The notes beneath the pieces are model-generated. The model was given only the letters and a program-made list of their open reading frames with translations, was not told the origin of the DNA and did not search any database. Below, in pieces: positions 1-5,946 of a DNA stretch of 11,191 nt (its first letter is position 1; each line of letters opens with the position of its first letter). The stretch is taken from positions 58,319 through 69,509 of the forward strand of contig DHPI01000015.1 of the NCBI GenBank assembly GCA_002407865.1. The letters run 5' to 3'. The DNA comes from Spirochaetia bacterium UBA5368 (lineage in GTDB: Bacteria > Spirochaetota > UBA4802 > UBA5368). The translations under genes and the position numbers were made by a program.

Positions 1-1635
1 CACGACAACTCCGTCGGGCACTGCTACCGCTGCGGCACCGTGATCGAGCCATATCTCTCAAAACAGTGGTTTGTGCAGATTAAACCGCTCGCCGACGAGG
101 CCATAAAGGCGGTCGAGGACGGGCGGATACGGTTTGTGCCGTCCAACTGGGAAAAAACCTATTTCGAATGGATGTACAATCTCCGCGACTGGTGCATTTC
201 ACGTCAGCTCTGGTGGGGCCACCGCATACCGGCGTTTTATTGTGACGACTGCGGTCATATCACCGTCTCGCTGGAAGACCCGGCATCGTGCGAAAAATGC
301 GGCTCGAAAAGCATCCGGCAGGATGAAGACGTGCTGGATACGTGGTTTTCCTCCGCGCTCTGGCCATTTTCCACGATGGGATGGCCCGAAAAGACCCCGG
401 CGCTCGCGAAGTACTATCCCACCAGCGTGCTGGTCACCGGATTCGATATCATCTTCTTCTGGGTAGCGCGCATGATCATGATGGGATTGAAATTCATGGG
501 CGACATTCCCTTCAAAGACGTATATATCCACGCGCTCGTGCGCGACGAGCACGGTCAGAAGATGAGCAAATCGAGGGGCAACGTAATCGACCCGCTCATC
601 CTCATGGACAAATACGGCACCGACGCGTTCAGGTTCACGCTCGCGATATTCGCCGCGCAGGGCCGCGACGTCATCATGTCCGAAAAACGGATCGAGGGAT
701 ACCGCGCATTCTGCAACAAGATATGGAACTCCACACGATACATACTGATGAATCTCGGCGAGAATTTTACGCCAGAGAAGATCGATAGCAACAACCTTGA
801 ACTGTTCGACAAGTGGATACTGCACAGACTGAACATCACCGTCGGCGCCATACGCACCGCGCTGCAGGAATACCGTTTCAACGAAGCGGCGCAGGCCATC
901 TACGATTTCTGGTGGCACGAGTTCTGCGACTGGTATCTCGAACTGACCAAGACCCGGATTTACTCGTCGGACGGCGACACCGCCTCCTCCGAAACCGCAA
1001 AACAGGTGCTGTACCATGTGCTGAAAACATCGTTGAAGCTTCTGCACCCGTTTATGCCGTTCATCACCGAGGAAATCTGGAGCACCATTGTTCCGTCATC
1101 CGAAGGCAGACTCATTACCGCGCAATGGCCGCTCGCTAACGATTCGTTCACCTTCCCCGACGAAGCCGAAAAGGCCGCGCTCTTTATGGAAATCGTGTAT
1201 AAGATCCGCAACGTTCGCGGCGAAATGAACGTTCCGCCCGACAGGAAGGCGCACGTCATTTTCAAGACGGCAGACCCCGCGGCAGCCGCGCTTATCAACG
1301 CCGAGCCGGCAAACCTGAAGGCGCTGGCCAAAATCGAGGATTTTACCGTCACGGGAGACTACACCCCCGCTAAAACCGACGCGTCCGCCGTGCTTCCCGG
1401 CATTGAAATCTTTATGCCGCTGAAAGACCTTATTGACATCGAAAAGGAAAGGGCCCGCCTCGAGAAAGAGATCGCACGGGTCACCGCTGACCTCGAAAAG
1501 GTTGAGGCGAAACTGGGAAACGAATCGTTCATCGGGAAGGCGCCGCAGGCGGTCGTCGACAAGGAAAAGTCGAAACTCGATGACCTTAAAAATGTGCGCG
1601 CAAAGTTAGAGGAAAGCCTGACAAAATTGCCATAG
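1..1635 (+). CDS. valS: Valyl-tRNA synthetase, C-terminal part (5' end cut by window)
   Basis: Class I aminoacyl-tRNA synthetase that charges tRNA-Val with valine in the cytoplasm. The reading frame is open from base 1, and 544 residues are visible. The HIGH motif and most of the editing domain lie outside the window. Visible parts: the RDWCISRQLWWGHRIPA stretch typical of ValRS; two CxxC pairs at fragment residues about 81/84 and 97/100, which look like a zinc knuckle; the KMSKS ATP-binding loop at bases 559-573, followed by RGNVIDP; an alpha-helical anticodon-binding domain; and a Lys/Glu-rich coiled coil over the last 70 or so residues, which is the tRNA-binding arm characteristic of bacterial ValRS. 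The GTG at 40 is internal, because the frame continues upstream with matching ValRS sequence (GHCYRCGT). It ends at TAG. IleRS and LeuRS are less likely, since they lack this C-terminal arm. Confidence 0.97.
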   Translation, partial: HDNSVGHCYRCGTVIEPYLSKQWFVQIKPLADEAIKAVEDGRIRFVPSNWEKTYFEWMYNLRDWCISRQLWWGHRIPAFYCDDCGHITVSLEDPASCEKCGSKSIRQDEDVLDTWFSSALWPFSTMGWPEKTPALAKYYPTSVLVTGFDIIFFWVARMIMMGLKFMGDIPFKDVYIHALVRDEHGQKMSKSRGNVIDPLILMDKYGTDAFRFTLAIFAAQGRDVIMSEKRIEGYRAFCNKIWNSTRYILMNLGENFTPEKIDSNNLELFDKWILHRLNITVGAIRTALQEYRFNEAAQAIYDFWWHEFCDWYLELTKTRIYSSDGDTASSETAKQVLYHVLKTSLKLLHPFMPFITEEIWSTIVPSSEGRLITAQWPLANDSFTFPDEAEKAALFMEIVYKIRNVRGEMNVPPDRKAHVIFKTADPAAAALINAEPANLKALAKIEDFTVTGDYTPAKTDASAVLPGIEIFMPLKDLIDIEKERARLEKEIARVTADLEKVEAKLGNESFIGKAPQAVVDKEKSKLDDLKNVRAKLEESLTKLP

Positions 1636-1660
1636 GCCGGCATTCGCTGAAATCCTTTTA

Positions 1661-1689
1661 TTGCAAATCGCACCGGCGCGGGTTATATT
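1661..1689 (+). promoter_or_regulatory. Candidate sigma-70-type promoter for the DUF1178 gene
   Basis: A -35-like TTGCAA (1661-1666) and a -10-like TATATT (1684-1689) are separated by exactly 17 bp, in the gap between valS and the DUF1178 gene. The -10 matches the consensus at 5 of 6 positions and the -35 at 4 of 6. Transcription would begin near 1696. It is read from sequence only, and read-through from valS is also possible because I see no clear terminator after valS. Confidence 0.45.
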
Positions 1690-1730
1690 GTGAGAGGAGG
1701 GAGCGTAACTATTGTATCAAAGGGGGTGCC

Positions 1731-2147
1731 ATGATATCGTTCGATCTTGAATGTCCGGGCGGTCACCGCTTCGAGGGAATTTTCAGCGACTACGATTCTT
1801 TTGCATCCCATCTTGAACGAAACATGATCACCTGCCCCGTCTGTAACAGCGGCGGCGTCAAGCGCCTGTTTACCGGCTGTTCCATACAGGCGCGCCCTTC
1901 CACGCCCACCTCTCTTCAGAAAAAAAATCCCAATATATTCGACGCAATGCGGATGATCGAGTCGTATATCCGCGAAAACTTCGAGAATGTCGGCAGGGAT
2001 TTCCCCGAGGTTGCCCGCGCAATATATTACGGCGACGAAAAGCAGCGCAATATATACGGGGAATCTAACATTGAAGAAATACAGGAACTTGTCGAGGAAG
2101 GCATACACGTGCTCCCCGTGCCGGATATCGAAAAAATCGAAAATTAA
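1731..2147 (+). CDS. DUF1178 family protein (zinc-ribbon-like, function unknown)
   Basis: Small soluble protein of 138 residues, close to the usual DUF1178 length. The N-terminus has Cys8 followed by GGHRFEG and then CPVC (Cys35, Cys38). This layout, a Cys-x3-His-like pair followed by a CPxC, resembles a zinc ribbon. The C-terminal half carries the family's recognisable pattern VGRDFPEVARAIYYGDEKQRNIYG, here quoted only as residues 87-110, then a stretch ending EEGIHVLPVP (122-131). A run of G's (AGGGGGT, 1721-1727) lies 3 bases before the ATG and can serve as ribosome binding site. The family is widespread, mainly in proteobacteria, and its biochemical role is not known, so none is assigned here. 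The linker at about residues 50-68 is poorly conserved in character and Ser/Pro/Thr-rich. Confidence 0.88.
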   Translation: MISFDLECPGGHRFEGIFSDYDSFASHLERNMITCPVCNSGGVKRLFTGCSIQARPSTPTSLQKKNPNIFDAMRMIESYIRENFENVGRDFPEVARAIYYGDEKQRNIYGESNIEEIQELVEEGIHVLPVPDIEKIEN

Positions 2148-2172
2148 ATTCCATCTAAACATCAAAAATTAT

Positions 2173-2200
2173 TTGACATATTTGCAATTATGAATATTTT
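2173..2200 (+). promoter_or_regulatory. Candidate promoter for the acyltransferase gene
   Basis: A perfect -35 hexamer TTGACA (2173-2178) is followed, 16 bp later, by TATTTT (2195-2200), a moderate -10. The region is AT-rich and lies in the 83-bp gap between the DUF1178 gene and the acyltransferase. Transcription would start around 2207, inside the left arm of the inverted repeat described in the next entry. Confidence 0.45.
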
Positions 2201-2201
2201 C

Positions 2202-2233
2202 CATATGGATCACCTTTTGGAGATATCCATATG
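2202..2233 (+). promoter_or_regulatory. 9-bp inverted repeat spanning the acyltransferase start codon
   Basis: CATATGGAT (2202-2210) and ATCCATATG (2225-2233) are exact reverse complements separated by 14 bases. The right arm contains the ATG start (2231-2233), and the intervening loop contains the Shine-Dalgarno GGAG (2219-2222). It could be an operator, since it flanks the predicted transcription start with arm centres 23 bp apart. If transcription starts further upstream, it could instead be an RNA hairpin that hides the start codon. Neither role is shown by the sequence alone. Confidence 0.4.
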
Positions 2234-3385
2234 TCATATATGCTGCGGTCGGTCGCCCGGGGAATCATCATTTTCGGTTTTTTTGTCGCGTCTGGCATTC
2301 TGAAGCATCGCCCCCATCTTCGCGGGAAACAAAATCTCAAGAAACTGCCCACCCCTGTCATTTTTACCCTTACACACGATTCATATTTCGAAGTACCGTC
2401 GCTGTCCCGCGTGTACTTTTCACTGAAGCCAAAGCTCGATTTTTTCATTCTCGGTAAAGATGATTTTCTCAGCGGCAGGTATCTTGCCAGCAACTTCGGC
2501 AAAAAGAGCAGAATACTCAGGTATCTGCTGACCATTCTGGATATGTCCAAACTGCCGGAGGCGGTGTTTAAAATAATGCGCGTCACGACCATTCACCGGC
2601 CCTTCATCGAAAGCTACCAGCTGAAAAAGGAGGCCGTTAAGTGGGAAATCAGCCAGCAGTTGCATAAAATGCGCGACAACATATCGCACGGCATATCGAC
2701 GGTCATCTTTCCGGAAGGAACTACCTGGGGATTCGGCGGATTGAAGCGCATGCGAAGCGCGGTCTATCAGCTTGTTGAAAACACATTCAGGCAAACCCGT
2801 CAGAAGGTCTATATTCTGCCCATCAACGTGAAAGTGGACAAGCTTGTGAAGGGAAAAAAGGACATTTTCATCAATGTCGGCAATCCCATTTTTTTCAGAA
2901 GTTCAAAGGACGAATTCAACACGCGCCTCGCGGCGATTCTAAGGCAACTGCATACGATAACCTTCAGCCAGATAGCCGCCTACTACATAAAGCGGGTCGC
3001 CGAACGACTGAGGGACGAAAACCGCTACGCCGAATTTACACGGGAAAAATTCGTTGCCCAGATTGAGCGCATCGTCGCCGACCTCAACATCATGGTTGAA
3101 AAAAAGCTGCTTCCCTATATCGACAGCCGGCTTGTGGAGCACGATTATCTGCGCAAAAAAGCCTGGCAGTTTATACGATACTGCGAGAAGAAGAACTACC
3201 TGGCCGCGAAGGGAAACAATGAAGGCGCGCGCACGGAAACGCTGAATGCGGATGTCATCCTGTCAGAATCGCCCGCCAGCGTGTTTCGAAAACTCAACCC
3301 GCTGGCGTTTCACGCCAACGAGCTCGCATCGCTGAACGAGGAGCTTATCAAAAGTCTGTACGATCCGCACCTGAAGGAGGCGTAA
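2231..3385 (+). CDS. PlsC-like glycerolipid acyltransferase with HX4E motif
   Basis: 384-residue protein resembling the LPLAT/PlsC superfamily, which transfers acyl chains to lysophospholipids at the inner membrane. The order of blocks fits: a hydrophobic N-terminal segment (about residues 8-22); motif I as THDSYFE (His49, Glu54), where the family normally has H-x4-D; an Arg in a motif-II-like TIHRP (Arg123); motif III FPEGT (160-164); and motif IV around ILPINV with Pro197. About 150 residues follow the catalytic region, helical and charged, with no domain I recognise. PlsC itself is usually about 240-250 residues. The ATG at 2231 has GGAG 8 bases upstream, which favours it over the ATG at 2240. 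The gene stands between a possible promoter of its own and a convergent operon. Substrate is unknown: 1-acylglycerol-3-phosphate is the default guess, but other lipid acceptors are equally possible. Confidence 0.75.
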   Translation: MSYMLRSVARGIIIFGFFVASGILKHRPHLRGKQNLKKLPTPVIFTLTHDSYFEVPSLSRVYFSLKPKLDFFILGKDDFLSGRYLASNFGKKSRILRYLLTILDMSKLPEAVFKIMRVTTIHRPFIESYQLKKEAVKWEISQQLHKMRDNISHGISTVIFPEGTTWGFGGLKRMRSAVYQLVENTFRQTRQKVYILPINVKVDKLVKGKKDIFINVGNPIFFRSSKDEFNTRLAAILRQLHTITFSQIAAYYIKRVAERLRDENRYAEFTREKFVAQIERIVADLNIMVEKKLLPYIDSRLVEHDYLRKKAWQFIRYCEKKNYLAAKGNNEGARTETLNADVILSESPASVFRKLNPLAFHANELASLNEELIKSLYDPHLKEA

Positions 3386-3391
3386 CCGCCT
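3378..3391. terminator. Small hairpin between convergent genes, possible weak terminator
   Basis: AGGCG (3378-3382) pairs with CGCCT (3387-3391) around a 4-base loop, in the 5-bp gap between the convergent stop codons. It is followed on the plus strand by a short T-rich TTATT. The stem is short and the U-tract poor, so termination here is only a suggestion. Confidence 0.25.
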
Positions 3392-3885
3392 TATTCGCGG
3401 GCAAAAAAATAACTGTACAGTGACGCGACGATATACAGAATGGGAACGGCGATGTTCATGTAATACCCAACGCGCAGGCTATATGGGTTCGCCTTTGTAA
3501 GCTCGCCGGCGAGAGGAAGGTAGATAATCCATCCAAGATAATATCCATTGACCAGCACCCGCACGGCGCACTTCACACCGCCATTGAAGAAAACGGACGC
3601 GAGCATCACCAGCACGATACCGATCATATAAACGGCAAGCGGATTGTTGATATAAAAATAACTTTCGAAAATATAATACTGCGCAACCGAAAGCACCACA
3701 GCGAGAAATGCGGGAATCGTAGTCACGACGATTAACTTTTCGGATATGTCGATTTCCATGAATTTCCGGTATCCGCGGTCGAGAAGCTCCATGAGTATAG
3801 CGGCAAGCGCACGTACAATCTCCTTGATCTTGACAATGGCAAAGACAAGGATGTCAACTATTTCAGCCAGCAGTTTCATAATCAT
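3391..3885 (-). CDS. Four-helix integral membrane protein, function unknown
   Basis: 164-residue protein that I do not recognise. Residues 1-45 are an amphipathic helical region with alternating hydrophobic and charged residues. Four hydrophobic segments then follow at about 50-72, 82-100, 105-125 and 140-162, so it should sit in the inner membrane. Short loops carry FESYFYINNP and ELTKANPYSLRVG. There are no obvious catalytic residues or transporter signatures. Only 3 bp separate its ATG from the stop of the upstream hydrolase gene, so the two are almost surely co-transcribed. GGA lies 6 bases before the first ATG; a second ATG two codons later is a possible alternative start. Coupling to a hydrolase gene hints at a shared process but does not say which. 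Confidence 0.8.
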   Translation of the reverse strand: MIMKLLAEIVDILVFAIVKIKEIVRALAAILMELLDRGYRKFMEIDISEKLIVVTTIPAFLAVVLSVAQYYIFESYFYINNPLAVYMIGIVLVMLASVFFNGGVKCAVRVLVNGYYLGWIIYLPLAGELTKANPYSLRVGYYMNIAVPILYIVASLYSYFFARE

Positions 3886-3888
3886 AAT

Positions 3889-4680
3889 TCATCCGATAAT
3901 ATTTTCGAACACGTCTCCGTCAACCGGAAAATAAAATTCAACCGGAAAACCGGCGACAACATGCCGGTTCCGCGCGACCTGCTCTTCAAACGTCGTATCG
4001 GCGGGAAGGTACAGGTGATTCGCGAACATCTTTTTCGGCAGCGCGCCCTCTTTCAAAAGGCGAATAACGTCATCCGCCGAAAGGTGCCCGGGATGCCGTG
4101 AAGTATCCTGAATACTCCACTCCATCACCGCCAGCGACGAGGCCCCGAGCAGGCGCACCAGATTGCCGCAATACGCGGTATCGCCGGTAAAGGCGATGCG
4201 CGCATCCCCGCACACGAAAAGATAGCCGGTTGAGAATTCCCCGTGTTCCAGATGATACGAAACCATTGTATAAAAGGAACCGGCATACGAAGCCCCATCG
4301 GCAAGCTCGACAATATTTACTTCAAAAGGCATCGGATAATCACCCAGAAACGGCAACAGCCGCTGCTCATAAAAATTCTTCAGGCCGTGGGGGCCCACCA
4401 GCGTAATGGGGTCCTCACGCCGCCCGGTGTAATCCCACATTTCGCCCCACAGGAGGTCGGGCAGGCCCGATATGTGGTCGACATGAAAATGCGTGAGGAA
4501 AACCGTGGATATGTTTCTGTAGTTAAACAGGGGTCTGCCCAGGCGCGCTATCTGATGGTAGGCGCCGCCGCCAAAATCCACGCACAGCACCTCGTTTCCA
4601 TCGGACAGCGCTGTTGCCGATGGTTTGCGGGATGTCGCGCAGCATGTTCCCGTTCCCAGAAATGCCAGATGCACTGCCAT
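3889..4680 (-). CDS. Metallo-beta-lactamase-fold hydrolase, RNase Z-like
   Basis: Predicted cytoplasmic zinc hydrolase of 263 residues. The core opens with HLAFLGTGTC (residues 4-13), the standard first strand of RNase Z-like MBL proteins. Next come the metal motif THFHVDH (His64, His66, Asp68, His69), a His-rich turn YHLEHGEFSTGY (143-153), TGDT with Asp167, and NHL with His222. This set matches the RNase Z/ElaC-like branch of the fold, but the tRNA-specific exosite arm of true RNase Z is not evident, so phosphodiesterase or another ester substrate is possible. The open frame extends to 4776, but I choose ATG 4680. The family homology begins there, and the extra 32 residues would be encoded across the terminator hairpin of the upstream gene. 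No Shine-Dalgarno is visible before 4680; a GTG two codons downstream is an alternative. The membrane protein gene follows 3 bp after the stop. Confidence 0.85.
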   Translation of the reverse strand: MAVHLAFLGTGTCCATSRKPSATALSDGNEVLCVDFGGGAYHQIARLGRPLFNYRNISTVFLTHFHVDHISGLPDLLWGEMWDYTGRREDPITLVGPHGLKNFYEQRLLPFLGDYPMPFEVNIVELADGASYAGSFYTMVSYHLEHGEFSTGYLFVCGDARIAFTGDTAYCGNLVRLLGASSLAVMEWSIQDTSRHPGHLSADDVIRLLKEGALPKKMFANHLYLPADTTFEEQVARNRHVVAGFPVEFYFPVDGDVFENIIG

Positions 4681-4697
4681 AGTATTGTAATTGTTAT

Positions 4698-4741
4698 GGA
4701 AAGAAACATACGCCACCCTCGCGTTTTGCGGAAGGGTGGCG
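4698..4741 (-). terminator. Rho-independent terminator of the FecR lipoprotein gene
   Basis: CGCCACCCT (4711-4719) and AGGGTGGCG (4733-4741) form a perfect 9-bp GC-rich stem, with a further CGC/GCG pairing (4720-4722 with 4728-4730) inside. On the minus strand the stem is followed by TATGTTTCTTTCC (4710-4698), a T-rich tail. It begins 36 bases after the stop of the FecR gene. The other side is not T-rich, so the orientation is minus. Its position fixes the downstream hydrolase start at 4680. Confidence 0.7.
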
Positions 4742-4777
4742 TTCATGCAATTCCGTTCCCCAGGTTCGAACGTCACA

Positions 4778-5824
4778 TTACTGGTTCGTTTTAAATTGGC
4801 TCTTGTCGATTTTCATCTTTTCGATCGTCGGCTTCATCGCCTCTTTCTGCCGGATAGCTTCGTCTTTCGCCGCATCCTTATCGACATTCTTCGCCGCTTC
4901 TTTATCAACATTTTTCGCATCGGCCATCTGGCCTTTCGCGAGATCTTTTGCTTCTTCGCCCTTGCTCTTCGTTTCGTCCTTGATAGTGCCGATCATCTCC
5001 TGGTCACGGCGCTTCTGATCTTCAACAAGGGCCTTGTCGCCCTCGCGCTGCTGTTCGACAAGGGCTTTGTCGCCTTCGCGCTGTTTTTCGAGCATTTCCT
5101 TGTTTACCTGGCGCTGGTCTTCAACGGCCTTGCGAATTTCCTCGCGCTGTTTACGCATCTTGTTCCAGATTTCCTCGCGCATCGCTTTTATTTCGAGCAA
5201 TATCGCCAGCGCGCGCAGCCTGTCCTCGGAAAGCTGCTTCTTCACCATATCCTGCCCGGGAACGATATCAACCTCTTCCTTATTGCTGACAACAACGGGG
5301 GCCGCACCGGTAAGGGAATTATTGAGCACCTCCACGTTGCCGTCAAGAACCGCAACGTTGCCCTTGCCCTCTTCCTCGCTTATAAGGAAATCGGTGCCCC
5401 TGACGCCGGCGGTGGTCGTCGGGGATGTAACGTTATAGACATCACCCTTGGCCAGCTTTTGCGTCACCTTCGAGAAGAACTGCCCCTTCTCTACATAAAA
5501 ATTGGATTCCTCGGTGTTGGTGTCCACATAGGTCACGAGCGTTTTGATCTCGACAACCGTATCGCCGAGCACCTTTACCGCGTTCTCGCCGAAATAGATT
5601 TCAGCCGTCGATTTCTTGCCGACGGTCTTTATTTTCATTCCCTGCTTCACCGCATCGCCGATAGTGGCCTTGTTTTCGGTGCCGTCCTTCGAAACGAGCT
5701 TCACGTCACCTGTAATAAAATTCACAAGTCCCTGACGCTCCACCGGCGCGGGCTTCTCTTTTTTACAGCCGGAAACAACGAAAACAAACGCGAATATAAT
5801 TACGGCGGATAGAACTCTCTTCAT
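4778..5824 (-). CDS. FecR-domain lipoprotein with hendecad-repeat C-terminal tail
   Basis: 348-residue exported lipoprotein. The signal peptide MKRVLSAVIIFAFVFVVSGC ends in a lipobox (VSGC) with the acylated Cys at residue 20, so the mature protein should be membrane-anchored in the envelope. Residues about 32-170 are a FecR domain: GDAVKQGMKIKT, a beta-rich core, and the hallmark SPTTTAGVRGTDF (134-146). Residues 215-324 are highly charged and fall into ten 11-residue repeats, predicted as a long coiled coil or LEA-like helix. Classical FecR is an inner-membrane anti-sigma regulator of iron uptake. Here there is no cytoplasmic N-terminal segment and no FecI-type sigma or TonB receptor gene nearby, so a structural or sensory envelope role is more likely (inference). 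The Shine-Dalgarno AGGAGGG stands 5 bases before the ATG. It has its own promoter and terminator and is probably a single-gene unit. An open antisense frame covers most of it and is a composition artefact. Confidence 0.88.
   Translation of the reverse strand: MKRVLSAVIIFAFVFVVSGCKKEKPAPVERQGLVNFITGDVKLVSKDGTENKATIGDAVKQGMKIKTVGKKSTAEIYFGENAVKVLGDTVVEIKTLVTYVDTNTEESNFYVEKGQFFSKVTQKLAKGDVYNVTSPTTTAGVRGTDFLISEEEGKGNVAVLDGNVEVLNNSLTGAAPVVVSNKEEVDIVPGQDMVKKQLSEDRLRALAILLEIKAMREEIWNKMRKQREEIRKAVEDQRQVNKEMLEKQREGDKALVEQQREGDKALVEDQKRRDQEMIGTIKDETKSKGEEAKDLAKGQMADAKNVDKEAAKNVDKDAAKDEAIRQKEAMKPTIEKMKIDKSQFKTNQ
4853..5182 (-). repeat. Ten 33-bp (11-residue) degenerate tandem repeats within the FecR gene
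   Basis: Residues 215-324 align in steps of 11, for example QREEIRKAVED, QRQVNKEMLEK, QREGDKALVEQ, QREGDKALVED and QKRRDQEMIGT, then more Ala/Lys/Asp-rich units such as AKDLAKGQMAD and AKNVDKEAAKN. Two adjacent units (bases 5018-5083) are nearly identical in protein and very similar in DNA, which suggests growth by tandem duplication. Hendecads form straight or slightly right-handed helical coils. No insertion or deletion breaks the 11-residue register across the ten units. Confidence 0.8.
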
Positions 5825-5862
5825 CGATCCCTCCTGTCAGGACTGACTAAATAGAAGATATT

Positions 5863-5891
5863 TTTATATATTGTCAGAAGTATGCAGTAAA
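5863..5891 (-). promoter_or_regulatory. Candidate promoter for the FecR lipoprotein gene
   Basis: On the minus strand, TTTACT (5891-5886) and TATAAA (5868-5863) are spaced by 17 bp, in an AT-rich stretch just upstream of the strong ribosome binding site. The predicted transcript would have a leader of about 30 bases. The -35 is a 4-of-6 match, so this is a moderate candidate. Confidence 0.4.
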
Positions 5892-5895
5892 TGTA

Positions 5896-5945
5896 GTGAC
5901 ACGCCCGCCCCCAGTCAAGCATAAATTGCGGCGGGCGCGCGTCAC
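5896..5945 (-). terminator. Hairpin directly after glyA, probable terminator
   Basis: CGCCCGCC (5902-5909) pairs with GGCGGGCG (5930-5937), and an outer GTGAC (5896-5900) pairs with GTCAC (5941-5945), with a small internal loop and a 20-base apical loop. It starts one base after the glyA stop. The T-tract beyond it on the minus strand (TACATTTAC) is weak, so it may act as a transcript-end stabiliser as much as an intrinsic terminator. The -35 of the FecR gene begins 5 bases beyond. Confidence 0.5.
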
Positions 5946-5946
5946 A

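Noticed and set aside
199..1047. 282-codon minus-strand frame over valS
   Set aside because: It is antisense to highly conserved ValRS sequence including KMSKS and has no family features of its own.
1694..1750. GGAGGG (1696-1701) followed by a TTG at 1712 that would open a 12-codon upstream ORF overlapping the DUF1178 start
   Set aside because: TTG starts are rare, the spacing is long at 10 bases, and the predicted transcript would begin at about the same place as the ribosome site. The DUF1178 gene has its own G-rich site just before the ATG.
4691..5812. 373-codon open frame on the plus strand, antisense to the FecR lipoprotein
   Set aside because: It mirrors the Lys/Glu-rich repeat gene: the 33-bp periodicity keeps the opposite frame free of stops and gives Leu/Phe-rich sequence. 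It has no ribosome site, runs through the terminator hairpin, and the minus-strand gene has a clear lipobox, FecR motif and Shine-Dalgarno.
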